Shown here piece by piece: positions 27,567-36,238 of a DNA stretch of 64,000 nucleotides. The stretch comes from Berkiella sp963803015 (lineage in GTDB: Bacteria > Pseudomonadota > Gammaproteobacteria > Berkiellales > Berkiellaceae). The notes below the pieces were generated by a model. It was not told where the DNA came from. It made no database searches and saw nothing but the letters and a program-made list of their open reading frames with translations. Each line of letters opens with the position of its first letter. Within the stretch, counting starts at the first letter, position 1. The stretch lies in NCBI GenBank assembly GCA_963803015.1, contig CAWDKV010000004.1, forward strand, positions 62,001 through 126,000. The letters are read 5' to 3'. The translations under genes were made by a program, and so were the position numbers.

Positions 27567-27626
27567 GTTTTGTATGACATTACTTTCAATTAATAAAGTG
27601 CTATTTTTCTTTCTAACTTTTTGCGA
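27567..27626 (+). promoter_or_regulatory. Shared upstream block of F-box/ankyrin gene 3
   Basis: TTTTGTATGACATTACTTTC, then AATTAATAAAGTGCTATTTTT and TCTAACTTTTTGCGATTGG, about 90 bases before the chosen start. An extended -10-like TGCTATTTT is present, but no -35 element sits at standard spacing. Conservation among three genes argues for a common regulator. Confidence 0.55.
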
Positions 27627-27717
27627 TTGGCCTACTCAATTTCTTCTCAGCTTTAATTGATATGTGAGCTATATCGCAGCCAACTTAAATCGATATATTC
27701 AAAGAGAGGTTAACCTT

Positions 27718-28998
27718 ATGCTCAATAATCAACCTGGCTCAGTTATTCATTCTTTGCCAGCTGAAAGTTTTCCGCAAGATTTATTGACCTCAAAACTGAT
27801 TGAAGAACGTTGGCAAAGTGTCAGTAATGAACCTGCAATATGGCAGAATTTAATTAATCAACATTTCCCCTATTTGTCACAACAAAATCAGAGCCTATAT
27901 CAAACCGAACCAAAAACGCTGTTCATCAAAAAATTTCAACGCTTGGATAGCATTATAAAAAATCATCCCGAATACACAGCAATAAAACAATACCTTTTCG
28001 CAAGTTTAAGGGGTGAAATTGAAAAAATTGAAAAATCAGAAATCGGTGATAAAGCTAAGGAACAATTATATATTTATACTGCAGCAAATGGACATCTCGC
28101 AGGATTAAATAAATTAAATGAAGAAGCCAAGGGTGAAGCTCTTAAACTAGCAGCCAAAAAGGGACATCTGAATATAATCGAATTCTTGTTAACACAAGCT
28201 GGACAACAAATTCCGGATGGACATAAAGCTGAAGCACTGCGGTGGTCTGCTATAAAAGGACATCATCAAGTAGTCCAGGTCTTGTTAATCAAAGCTGGGC
28301 AACTGATTTCAACTGAACATAAAGGTATGATGCTGCGGTTAGCAGCTGCTAATGGACATCATGAAGCAACTCGAGTTTTTTTAACCATCGCTGGACAACA
28401 AATTTCAGCTGAACATAAAGGGGTAGCGTTATTGTGGGCTGCTGAACATGGACATGTTGAAGTAGCTCAAACCGTGTTAACTTTAGCCGGTCAAGAAATT
28501 TCAGACAAGGATAAAGGCCAAGCTCTAATGTATGCTGCACATAGTGGACATCATGAAGTTGCTCAAGCCGTGTTAAACCTCGCTGGCTCACAGATTTCTG
28601 CTGAAGATATGTGTAAAGCGCTAAAGTATGCCGCTCGCGAAGGACACCAAAATATTGTGTTTTTACTTTTAGAAAGAGAGGGACATCAACTACCCATGTC
28701 CGCGGTTATACAAGCTCTGGGCTTTTTTCCTGCTTGTAAATTTTATGCTTCGCTAACAGCGAAAGCCATTGGAAATGTATGGGCTTCTTTGGTTCCATCG
28801 ACTCCTGTTGAACAACCGCCATTACCTCCTGTGACAACAGAACCATTGACTTTACAATCTGAATTGCCACCACCAACTTTAGAAGAAGTCCCAACGAATA
28901 ACGCTAAGCGTAAACAAGGATCTTCTTCGGAATCAACCAATAACGAAATGAATACTGATGATGAGTCACTTGGTATTAAACGCGCCAAATTCAGATAA
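27718..28998 (+). CDS. F-box-like/ankyrin-repeat protein 3 (paralogue trio)
   Basis: Third paralogue, 426 residues. F-box-like segment at the N-terminus: SLPAESFPQDLLTSKLIEER then WQSVSNEPAIWQNL (about residues 12-46), followed by the shared linker YLFASLRGEIEKIEKSEI. About six 32-residue ankyrin-like repeats follow, then the hydrophobic segment GFFPACKFYASLTAKAIGNV, a Pro-rich linker and the tail GIKRAKFR. The ATG at 27718 has AGAGAGG upstream and aligns with gene 2, so the GTG 18 codons earlier is rejected. Together with genes 1 and 2 it resembles the domain logic of Legionella AnkB (F-box then ankyrin), but with three tandem copies and a basic C-terminal tail. Confidence 0.8.
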   Translation: MLNNQPGSVIHSLPAESFPQDLLTSKLIEERWQSVSNEPAIWQNLINQHFPYLSQQNQSLYQTEPKTLFIKKFQRLDSIIKNHPEYTAIKQYLFASLRGEIEKIEKSEIGDKAKEQLYIYTAANGHLAGLNKLNEEAKGEALKLAAKKGHLNIIEFLLTQAGQQIPDGHKAEALRWSAIKGHHQVVQVLLIKAGQLISTEHKGMMLRLAAANGHHEATRVFLTIAGQQISAEHKGVALLWAAEHGHVEVAQTVLTLAGQEISDKDKGQALMYAAHSGHHEVAQAVLNLAGSQISAEDMCKALKYAAREGHQNIVFLLLEREGHQLPMSAVIQALGFFPACKFYASLTAKAIGNVWASLVPSTPVEQPPLPPVTTEPLTLQSELPPPTLEEVPTNNAKRKQGSSSESTNNEMNTDDESLGIKRAKFR

Positions 28999-29122
28999 AG
29001 GGTAATTGTTCTTCAGCTTTCAGCAACTGTACATGTGCTAAAGTTGAATATTATTTCAGTAGGAAAGCCCCCTATGCTCACCTATACTAATGAGATTATT
29101 GTAATAGGTGGAGAATGACGCC

Positions 29123-30031
29123 ATGTTTAAAAGAATAACCTTGTTTCTTGCGACAAACATGGCAGTTCTTCTAGTCATAACCGTTGTATTCAATATTTTA
29201 AATCTTAAGCCTTTCCTCAGCCAATATGGCATAGATTACAAATCCTTACTGATATATGCTTTGATTGCCGGTTTCGCCGGATCCCTTATTTCACTATTCA
29301 GCTCAAAATCGATGGCGCTTCGATCTTTTAATATTCAATTGATAGATAAAACCCAATCACAAAATCAATTTGAATCATGGCTAACAGCTATGGTTGAAAA
29401 ATTAGCAAAAGAACGGAATGTCGATATGCCAGATGTCGGGATTTATCAAAGCCCCGAACCTAACGCATTTGCGACAGGATGGAATAAAAATAGTGCTTTG
29501 CTGGCGGTGTCTTCAGGTTTATTGCAAGGCATGAATGAAGAAGAAGTAGAGGCCGTATTAGGACATGAAGTATCTCATATTGCCAATGGAGATATGGTAA
29601 CGCTTGCTTTGATTCAAGGAGTAGTAAATACTTTTGTCGTCTTCTTTGCGCGAGTCGCTTCAATGATAGTGATGCAAATTTTCAGTAGACGAGAGGAGAA
29701 TCAGCCACAACAAGTGCAGGGTGGGTTTATTTATCAGAGCGTTGCAACGGTATTTCAATTACTCTTCGGTGTCATTGCATCCCTTATCGTGATGTGGTTT
29801 TCAAGGTATCGTGAATACAGAGCAGATGCAGGATCTGCGCAATATGTCGGCAAAGAAAAAATGATTAGTGCGCTACAGCGCTTACAAGAAATGACAGAAG
29901 GACCTAAAGATAATCGTGCGCCAGCATTTAATGCTATGAAAATATCTGCCCCAAGTGAATTGTCGACACTTTTTGCAAGCCACCCACCCATTGAAAAACG
30001 TATTGAAGCTTTGAGAAAATTAAACGTTTAA
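29123..30031 (+). CDS. htpX: Membrane zinc metalloprotease HtpX
   Basis: Heat-shock-type inner-membrane protease that degrades damaged membrane proteins. Two N-terminal membrane helices (about residues 5-28 and 36-56), the zinc site LGHEVSHIANGD (about residues 146-157), two more hydrophobic segments, and the third zinc ligand region in YREYRADAGSA are all present. At 302 residues it is close to E. coli (293). The ATG at 29123 has GGAG 9 bases upstream; a GTG five codons earlier is less likely. It follows the F-box/ankyrin trio but has its own gap, so co-regulation is not implied. Confidence 0.96.
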   Translation: MFKRITLFLATNMAVLLVITVVFNILNLKPFLSQYGIDYKSLLIYALIAGFAGSLISLFSSKSMALRSFNIQLIDKTQSQNQFESWLTAMVEKLAKERNVDMPDVGIYQSPEPNAFATGWNKNSALLAVSSGLLQGMNEEEVEAVLGHEVSHIANGDMVTLALIQGVVNTFVVFFARVASMIVMQIFSRREENQPQQVQGGFIYQSVATVFQLLFGVIASLIVMWFSRYREYRADAGSAQYVGKEKMISALQRLQEMTEGPKDNRAPAFNAMKISAPSELSTLFASHPPIEKRIEALRKLNV

Positions 30032-30048
30032 CAAATTTATAGATTATC

Positions 30049-31086
30049 TTAAATATTACATGGTTTTATAGATTGTTTAGCCCCTATAGTTGCAACCAAC
30101 TCTGCGGGCTTTTCTTCTGATGAGCTAAAAATTAAATCATTCGGAGGAAATAATTCCGGACAATGCTTTTTGAATAGGGCCACCATCTCGATGGCACCTA
30201 CCTTTTCTGCCGCTTTCAAGGCTAACAATTTATCTTCTATCCCAAGTTCAATTCCATAGCAATCGAGTAACCGCTCCACAATAGCCAGACGCAAGTCTTG
30301 ATCTAATGATCGGCAAAACCCAGCTGTAGCGGTGAGAATCATAGCCTTGTTTTGTGGCGCGATCCTTTTTCCATATTCTTGCAATAGATAAAGATTTTTT
30401 TCGAACGGCAAACCTGCTATCGTAAAGAAATCGTTGATTTCTTGAACACTTATTTTTTCACGACAAAGTGGATTTAACAGTTCTAATAGAGACATATCGC
30501 CTTGACGTAGAGCGCCTTTAAAGCTTAGCATTTTGGCTTCAATGCTCATTTCATCACTATATTCAGATAAGAGTTCTTTAACAATCTCCAAACGCAGAGG
30601 TTGGTCTATTATTTTAAAATAGCTTGCCACTTTGATAAGAGCCGATTCTTTGCCTTTTGCATACAGTCTTTTACCAAAGGTCTGTAGTAGATATTGAATC
30701 ATGCCAAAATGATGAGCATCTTGCGCATTGAGAAAGGCTTCATTGATAACAGCATCATCTAATAATATTTCAGCACAGTACAAATTGAATAACCGGAGGA
30801 TGTTTATGCTCTCTCTTGCAGCGGCTATAAAACCTTGAATCTTGTCTTCTCGGCTAATCTCGTCGCCATATTCAGATAATAAACATTTTACAATATCGAG
30901 GCGCCGCTGTGGATCCATTAATCTACAATATCCGGCCATTTTGATAAGAAGCTGCCCCTTGTTTTTAGGGGTGAGCACTTTACCATGTTCCTTTACTAAA
31001 TTGCCAATCTCTCTGATATCATACGCGTTTATTGCGGCAATAAGTGATGCATTAATATTTGCTTCAATACTGGAGCCGGTAATCAT
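30049..31086 (-). CDS. Hypothetical solenoid protein with three about 100-residue repeats
   Basis: Unrecognised 345-residue protein made of three long internal repeats. Each begins like EHGKVLTPKNK, TFGKRLYAKGK or EYGKRIAPQNK. Each then has an LLIKMAGYCR-like helix, a D(P/Q)xxRLxIVxxLLSEYxDE(I/M)S block and an ankyrin-like helix pair, and the third is cut short after KKHCPELFPP. The helical periodicity resembles diverged ankyrin or HEAT solenoids without their consensus. GAGG lies 7 bases before the ATG. It is convergent with htpX and sits 18 bases from uvrB on the same strand. A secreted, protein-binding role is plausible but unproven. Confidence 0.7.
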   Translation of the reverse strand: MITGSSIEANINASLIAAINAYDIREIGNLVKEHGKVLTPKNKGQLLIKMAGYCRLMDPQRRLDIVKCLLSEYGDEISREDKIQGFIAAARESINILRLFNLYCAEILLDDAVINEAFLNAQDAHHFGMIQYLLQTFGKRLYAKGKESALIKVASYFKIIDQPLRLEIVKELLSEYSDEMSIEAKMLSFKGALRQGDMSLLELLNPLCREKISVQEINDFFTIAGLPFEKNLYLLQEYGKRIAPQNKAMILTATAGFCRSLDQDLRLAIVERLLDCYGIELGIEDKLLALKAAEKVGAIEMVALFKKHCPELFPPNDLIFSSSEEKPAELVATIGAKQSIKPCNI

Positions 31087-31104
31087 CGTGTTACCTCATA
31101 TATA

Positions 31105-33153
31105 TTAAGACTGCTTTAACGCAACATCTTTAAACGCTTTAATTTCATCACGTATCATTGCAGCTTGCTCAAATTCTAAATTGCGAGCGCACTCATACAT
31201 TTTCTCATCCCATTTTTTCAGCAACTTAGCTGCTTCTGCTGGGGAAATAGCGGCATGATCGCGGCGATAATTTTGAATTTCAACAACTATAGGATACAGC
31301 GCCGTTTCTCTGCCCGCTTTTCTGGATTTCTTTTTTGATACGCTGCGATTAAAGTAAGCGCCTTCTAAGATATCAGCGACTGCTTTTTTAATAGTCTGAG
31401 GCGTAATATTGTGCTCTTTATTATAAGCGATTTGTTTGTTGCGACGTCTGTCTGTTTCAGAAGTCGCTTGCTTCATCGCTGATGTCATTTTATCAGCATA
31501 CATAATGACGCGACCATTAACATTTCTCGATGCCCGACCAATTGTTTGAATTAAAGAACGATTCGATCGTAAGAATCCTTCTTTATCCGCATCAAAGATA
31601 GCAACTAACGACACTTCAGGAATGTCTAAACCTTCTCGTAATAAATTGATCCCAACTAAAACATCAAAAGTGCCTAATCGTAAATCACGAATAATTTCCA
31701 CTCGCTCTACGGTATCAATATCCGAGTGCAAATAACGGACTTTGATCCCATGTTCTGCCAAATATTGCGTCAAATCTTCAGACATACGCTTGGTTAATGT
31801 GGTAATTAGCACTCTTTCGTTCAAAGCTGTTCGTTTATGGATCTCAGAGAGCACATCATCAACTTGTGTGCTAACAGGTCTGACTTCAATTTGCGGATCG
31901 ACTAATCCTGTTGGTCTGACAATTTGCTCTATAGGCTTATCAGAGTGTTGTAACTCATACTCTCCTGGTGTGGCTGAAACATAGAGCGTCTGGCGCATCA
32001 TTTGTTCAAATTCTTCAAATCTTAAAGGTCGATTATCTAAAGCGGAAGGTAAACGAAAGCCATATTCAACTAATGTTTCTTTACGCGAACGATCCCCTTT
32101 ATACATCGCCCCCAGTTGTGGCAACATAATGTGTGATTCATCTAAGACTAAAAGCGCATCTTTGGGCAAATAGTCCATTAAAGTGGGGGGCGCTTCACCT
32201 GGTTGGCGCCCAGTCAAATAGCGTGAATAATTTTCAATACCGTTGCAATAACCCAGTTCATTCAACATTTCTATATCGTAACGGGTTCTTTCTTCAAGGC
32301 GCTGCGCCTCCAGAAGTTTATTTAAATCCCGTAACTGCGCTAAACGCACTTTTAATTCAGCTTTGATATTCTCTACTGCATCCAGAATTTTTTGTCTCGG
32401 GGTTACATAATGCGTTTTGGGATATATCGTTATTCTGGGAACGGTGTGCTCTACTTGGCCGGTGAGCGGATCAAAAATAGACAATTGCTCAACTTCATCT
32501 CCGAAAAGTTCAATGCGAACAGCTAGTTTTTCTGATTCTGCTGGGAAAATGTCAATAACATCTCCTCTCACCCTATACGTTCCGCGATGCAACTCCACAT
32601 CATTTCGGGTATATTGGATTTCAGCAAGCCTGCGCAATACCTGTCTTTGATCGATTTGATCTCCCCTGCTCATATGTAACATCATGCTTAAATAAGATTG
32701 GGGATCGCCTAAACCATAAATAGCAGAGACTGTTGCAACGATAATAGTGTCCGGACGTTCTAAAATAGCCTTGGTTGCAGATAAACGCATTTGCTCAATA
32801 TGCTCATTGACCGCCGCATCTTTTTCAATATAAGTATCCGAAGAAGGCACATAAGCTTCCGGTTGGTAGTAATCATAGTATGAAACAAAATATTCCACCG
32901 CATTGTGTGGAAAAAAATCGCGCATTTCCCCATATAGTTGTGCCGCAAGCGTTTTATTCGGCGCCATAATGAGAGTGGGTCTTTGCACGGTGGTAATGAC
33001 ATTGGCCACAGTAAATGTTTTGCCAGAACCTGTGACACCAAGCAGCGTTTGATGTTGTAAACCATCATTCAAGCCTTCTACTAATTTCTCAATAGCAGGA
33101 CCTTGATCGCCTGAAGGTTTAAAAGGAGCAACCAGTTTGAACTTTTTAGACAC
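31105..33153 (-). CDS. uvrB: UvrABC excinuclease subunit B
   Basis: Damage-verifying helicase subunit of nucleotide excision repair. Walker A is LGVTGSGKTFTVANV (about residues 36-50), the beta-hairpin region is YYDYYQPEAYVPSSDTYIEK, the DEAD-like box is LLVLDESHIMLPQL, motif VI is QTIGRASRNVNGRVIMYAD, and the C-terminal UVR motif is present. Starting at the GTG 33153 (VSKKFKLVAPFKPSGDQ) gives 682 residues and aligns with E. coli. The frame stays open upstream to an ATG at 33246, but neither start has a clear ribosome site, so the N-terminus is uncertain. It is divergent from the aminotransferase gene. Confidence 0.96.
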   Translation of the reverse strand: MSKKFKLVAPFKPSGDQGPAIEKLVEGLNDGLQHQTLLGVTGSGKTFTVANVITTVQRPTLIMAPNKTLAAQLYGEMRDFFPHNAVEYFVSYYDYYQPEAYVPSSDTYIEKDAAVNEHIEQMRLSATKAILERPDTIIVATVSAIYGLGDPQSYLSMMLHMSRGDQIDQRQVLRRLAEIQYTRNDVELHRGTYRVRGDVIDIFPAESEKLAVRIELFGDEVEQLSIFDPLTGQVEHTVPRITIYPKTHYVTPRQKILDAVENIKAELKVRLAQLRDLNKLLEAQRLEERTRYDIEMLNELGYCNGIENYSRYLTGRQPGEAPPTLMDYLPKDALLVLDESHIMLPQLGAMYKGDRSRKETLVEYGFRLPSALDNRPLRFEEFEQMMRQTLYVSATPGEYELQHSDKPIEQIVRPTGLVDPQIEVRPVSTQVDDVLSEIHKRTALNERVLITTLTKRMSEDLTQYLAEHGIKVRYLHSDIDTVERVEIIRDLRLGTFDVLVGINLLREGLDIPEVSLVAIFDADKEGFLRSNRSLIQTIGRASRNVNGRVIMYADKMTSAMKQATSETDRRRNKQIAYNKEHNITPQTIKKAVADILEGAYFNRSVSKKKSRKAGRETALYPIVVEIQNYRRDHAAISPAEAAKLLKKWDEKMYECARNLEFEQAAMIRDEIKAFKDVALKQS

Positions 33154-33263
33154 GTTTATTTGATTTGAAGCAAAGGACAAAGAGTATAGCATCCTTAAAA
33201 AGCTAATTGTATACTTTCCCTGATAAGTGTTAAAAATCTTGCTCATTTACAAGGGGATATAAA

Positions 33264-34448
33264 TTGGAAATTCAACTTTCAAACCGTGCAAAAAGTATTA
33301 AACCCTCTCCTACTCTCGCTCTCACGGCACGCGCCAATGCGCTCAAAGCCGCAGGACAGGATATCGTCGGCCTAGGTGCGGGTGAGCCTGATTTTGATAC
33401 CCCAGATTACATTAAAGAAGCCGCCATTAAGGCCATTCAATCGGGTAAAACTAAATACACTGCCGTTGAAGGGATCCCAAGCCTGAGACAAGCCATTGCT
33501 GACAAATTAAAAAGCTTCAATGGGTTGCACTATGACTTAAATCAAATCATTGTTTCTACCGGTGGCAAACAAAGCATTTATAATTTGTTTCAATCAATAA
33601 TCCAAGCCGGTGATGAAGTTATTATCCCTGCGCCTTATTGGGTTTCCTATCCTGATATGGTTTTATTAGCAGATGGCAAACCAGTGATTATCCCTACCAC
33701 CATCGAACAACGCTTTAAAATAACGCCAGCACAACTGGAAAAAGCGATAACTCCTAAAACGAAAATCTTTGTGATTAATAGCCCATCCAACCCAACAGGG
33801 ATGCTTTATTCTCGCCAAGAGCTCAAAGCATTAGCGGAAGTTTTGTTAAAACATCCGCATGTTTTAATTGCAACAGATGACATGTATGAACATATTGTCT
33901 GGGGAGAAGAACCTTTTAGTAATATAGCGATGGTTGAACCACGCTTATTTGATCGCACCATTGTTTTGAATGGCGTATCAAAAGCGTACTCGATGACAGG
34001 CTGGCGCATTGGTTATGCGGCAGGCCCCACTCAGCTTATTCAAGCCATGGGTAATATTCAAGGTCAATGCACCTCCAACCCCTGCTCTATTTCGCAAGCC
34101 GCAGCAGAAGCGGCTCTTCGGGGTGGCATGGACTTTGTGCATGAAATGGTTACCACCTTCAAAAAGCGCCATGACTTTTTGGTAGGGCGCTTAAATAAAA
34201 TATCTGGCGTGCAGTGCGCTCCTTGTGATGGCACGTTCTATGCTTTTGCCCGTGTGCAAGACGCTATAGATCGCATGGATGGAATTCACTCTGATACCGA
34301 GCTTTCTGAATATCTCATCAACAAAGTAGGCTTAGCCTTAGTCCCCGGGAGTGCCTTTGGTGCCGAAGGCTATGTTCGTCTCTCTTATGCCACCAGTATG
34401 GAAATATTGGAAAAAGCGCTGGAGCGATTAGAGAAGGGTTTAGCTTAA
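33264..34448 (+). CDS. Class I aspartate aminotransferase (bacterial Ib type)
   Basis: PLP-dependent transaminase interconverting aspartate and oxaloacetate. Family marks: GLGAGEPDFDTPDYIKEAA, the substrate/PLP loop SPSNPTG (about residue 174), the PLP lysine in NGVSKAYSMTGWRIGYAAGP (Lys about residue 239) and the C-terminal Arg region GYVRLSYATS. At 394 residues it is full length, and the sequence resembles the Thermus/Rhizobium-type AspAT more than E. coli AspC. It starts with TTG, preceded by AAGGGG with 7 bases between. A perfect palindrome follows the stop. Prephenate activity cannot be excluded. Confidence 0.93.
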   Translation: MEIQLSNRAKSIKPSPTLALTARANALKAAGQDIVGLGAGEPDFDTPDYIKEAAIKAIQSGKTKYTAVEGIPSLRQAIADKLKSFNGLHYDLNQIIVSTGGKQSIYNLFQSIIQAGDEVIIPAPYWVSYPDMVLLADGKPVIIPTTIEQRFKITPAQLEKAITPKTKIFVINSPSNPTGMLYSRQELKALAEVLLKHPHVLIATDDMYEHIVWGEEPFSNIAMVEPRLFDRTIVLNGVSKAYSMTGWRIGYAAGPTQLIQAMGNIQGQCTSNPCSISQAAAEAALRGGMDFVHEMVTTFKKRHDFLVGRLNKISGVQCAPCDGTFYAFARVQDAIDRMDGIHSDTELSEYLINKVGLALVPGSAFGAEGYVRLSYATSMEILEKALERLEKGLA

Positions 34449-34458
34449 AAACTGCCTC

Positions 34459-34484
34459 GCTCCCCTTTTTTAAAAAAGGGGAGC
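34459..34484. terminator. Perfect palindrome after the aminotransferase gene
   Basis: GCTCCCCTTTTTT joined to AAAAAAGGGGAGC, a 26-base perfect inverted repeat starting 11 bases after the stop. The A/T part is inside the stem, so it may act as a bidirectional terminator, although no separate T tail follows. Confidence 0.5.
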
Positions 34485-34558
34485 TTGCTCACCCACCCAT
34501 TCTGTTTATTTGTCAAACTAAATGGTGATATCATCAACAAAATGAAAATAAAAGGTGC

Positions 34559-34587
34559 TTGACTTCGGGGTATATCGTCAGTAGTAT
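34559..34587 (+). promoter_or_regulatory. Promoter of tRNA-Asn
   Basis: TTGACT at 34559-34564 and TAGTAT at 34582-34587 with a 17-base spacer, placing the transcription start a few bases before the mature 5' end at 34599. This is the best promoter match in this part of the window. Confidence 0.7.
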
Positions 34588-34598
34588 TCAACGCCTAT

Positions 34599-34673
34599 TC
34601 CCCGATAGCTCAGTGGTAGAGCAGGTGACTGTTAATCACCGGGTCGGCGGTTCGAGCCCGTCTCGGGGAGCCA
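34599..34673 (+). tRNA. tRNA-Asn (anticodon GTT)
   Basis: 75-base tRNA with encoded CCA. The acceptor is TCCCCGA pairing with TCGGGGA, the D arm is GCTCAGTGGTAGAGC, the anticodon stem is GTGAC/ATCAC with loop TGTTA context (anticodon GTT), and the T arm is GGCGGTTCGAGCCCG. It is transcribed from its own promoter. Confidence 0.97.
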
Positions 34674-35057
34674 TTTCTTAGTAGGCAAACTGTGCTAAAG
34701 CAGTTTCATATTCTTCTTCAGAAGAGTTTTGATCTAATCTAAAATCTTATCTTAAACTTTCAACTCAGTCAGTTAATATTGTCATAGTTGCGAAGCAACA
34801 AGTGATCTCCACTATCTGCCAAAATACTTTCCTTTTCGATAATATTCTGAACATGTTCATCGCTACTGTTGCTTTGCAACACGCAATTACAACGTTTATT
34901 AATTCTTCGAGATATAAGAAATCGCACTACCAATTTAAACAGCACCACTGAAGAAACCACACCACCAATTTAACCAGTCTCAGACTAAAGAATACTTACT
35001 AACATACGACTATTATTAAATAGGAGTAAGCCCTTAACAAAGAGGCGTAAGGACAAC
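34674..35057. other. Gap of 384 bases without a convincing gene
   Basis: It holds a weak hairpin just after tRNA-Asn (AAACTG/CAGTTT near 34690-34706) and an AT-rich stretch before the kinase gene. A 63-codon minus-strand frame (34769-34960) has no ribosome site and no recognisable motif. A short direct repeat, CACCAATTTAA(A/C)CAG-like, occurs twice near 34925-34975. Nothing else stands out. Confidence 0.5.
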
Positions 35058-36227
35058 TTGAAGTCACTTGAACGATTTGCCATGAAGCATCCTTTTTTAA
35101 TCACGATAGGGCTTACCCTCGTCGGCTGCTTCCTATTGATTGCTTATATCGTCTTGATGCATAAGAGCGACTTTCCGATTTTTCTTCTAGGCTTTGTTAT
35201 TTTATTGGCGCTCCTTATCGGCGTGGGATTTTTGTTGTATTTCCTTGCTTTAAAAATGATAGCGCGTCATGCTGAAAAAAATTACAAGCTCATTCAAAAA
35301 CTCAATAACAAAGTGCACGAAAAAACGCCTGTTTCTGCTCCTGCTACTTCTTCCGCTCCTGCTGCTTCGACTGCTTCTACACCTGACAGCGTCGAGATAT
35401 TAGAAGAAAAATTAAAAAGTGTACAAAAGCGATTAGTTGAGCAAGAAAAAATGGTCACTATGGGAATACTCAGTGCGGGGATAGCACACGAAATTAAAAA
35501 CCCTCTCAATTTTATCAATAATTTTTCCGAAATGACCTTAAGTCTTATCAAAGAGTTAAAAGAAGAATTGATAGCGCCGCTTCAAAGCGCGAGTGAGGAA
35601 ACAAAACAAATACTAAATGCTATTCTCAATGACATTTCAGTAAACTGTGAGAAAATAAATGAGCATGGCAAAAGAGCTTCTTCCATTATTCAAAACATGT
35701 TAATTCATGCCAGAACATCGAAAGTAGATAAATTAGAAATTGATGTTAACGCACTTTTAGAGGAATATCTCAATTTGGCTTACCATGGAATGCGGGCACA
35801 AAATAGTAGTTTTAATGCAAAATTTGAAAAAGCACTTGATAAAAATCTTCCTAAAATCAAAGCGAATCAACAAAGTCTTGGCAGAGTATTTATCAACATC
35901 ATCAACAATGGATTATATGCTGCCAATGAGAAAGCTCAACAAGTTGAAAAAGGGGTTGTTCCTACTATTTCTATTACAACATTGCAAACACAAGACAGTA
36001 TTTTGATTAAAATCAAAGATAATGGCGGTGGCATTCCAGCTGAGATTCAAAAGAAAATATTTGAACCTTTTTTTACTACCAAACCTGCGGGACAAGGAAC
36101 CGGACTTGGCTTACCTATATGCTATGATATTGTAGTGAATGAACTTGGTGGTAAGCTCGAAGTTTCCTCAAAAGAAGGTGAATATACAGAATTTACGATT
36201 ACAATTCCCAAAGATAACAAAAGTTAA
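35058..36227 (+). CDS. Membrane sensor histidine kinase of a partner-switching module
   Basis: Inner-membrane kinase (389 residues) with two N-terminal membrane helices (about residues 14-35 and 42-68) and almost no periplasmic loop, so it probably senses a membrane or cytosolic signal. A Ser/Ala-rich linker and coiled coil follow, then the H box GILSAGIAHEIKNPLN (His144), N box VFINIINNGLYAANE, G1 DNGGGIP, F box FEPFFTTK and G2 GQGTGLGL. A TTG start at 35058 is chosen because AAGGA lies just upstream; the ATG at 35082 is the alternative. The response regulator follows 11 bases downstream and is its obvious partner. Confidence 0.92.
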   Translation: MKSLERFAMKHPFLITIGLTLVGCFLLIAYIVLMHKSDFPIFLLGFVILLALLIGVGFLLYFLALKMIARHAEKNYKLIQKLNNKVHEKTPVSAPATSSAPAASTASTPDSVEILEEKLKSVQKRLVEQEKMVTMGILSAGIAHEIKNPLNFINNFSEMTLSLIKELKEELIAPLQSASEETKQILNAILNDISVNCEKINEHGKRASSIIQNMLIHARTSKVDKLEIDVNALLEEYLNLAYHGMRAQNSSFNAKFEKALDKNLPKIKANQQSLGRVFINIINNGLYAANEKAQQVEKGVVPTISITTLQTQDSILIKIKDNGGGIPAEIQKKIFEPFFTTKPAGQGTGLGLPICYDIVVNELGGKLEVSSKEGEYTEFTITIPKDNKS

Positions 36228-36238
36228 AGGGCATCCTC

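Noticed and set aside
24301..27630. PmrA-type box controlling the F-box/ankyrin genes
   Set aside because: The shared upstream block does not keep two TTAA-type half sites at fixed spacing in all three genes.
34769..34960. 63-codon minus-strand open frame between tRNA-Asn and the kinase gene
   Set aside because: GTG start without a ribosome site, no recognisable motif, and composition not distinct from the surrounding AT-rich gap.
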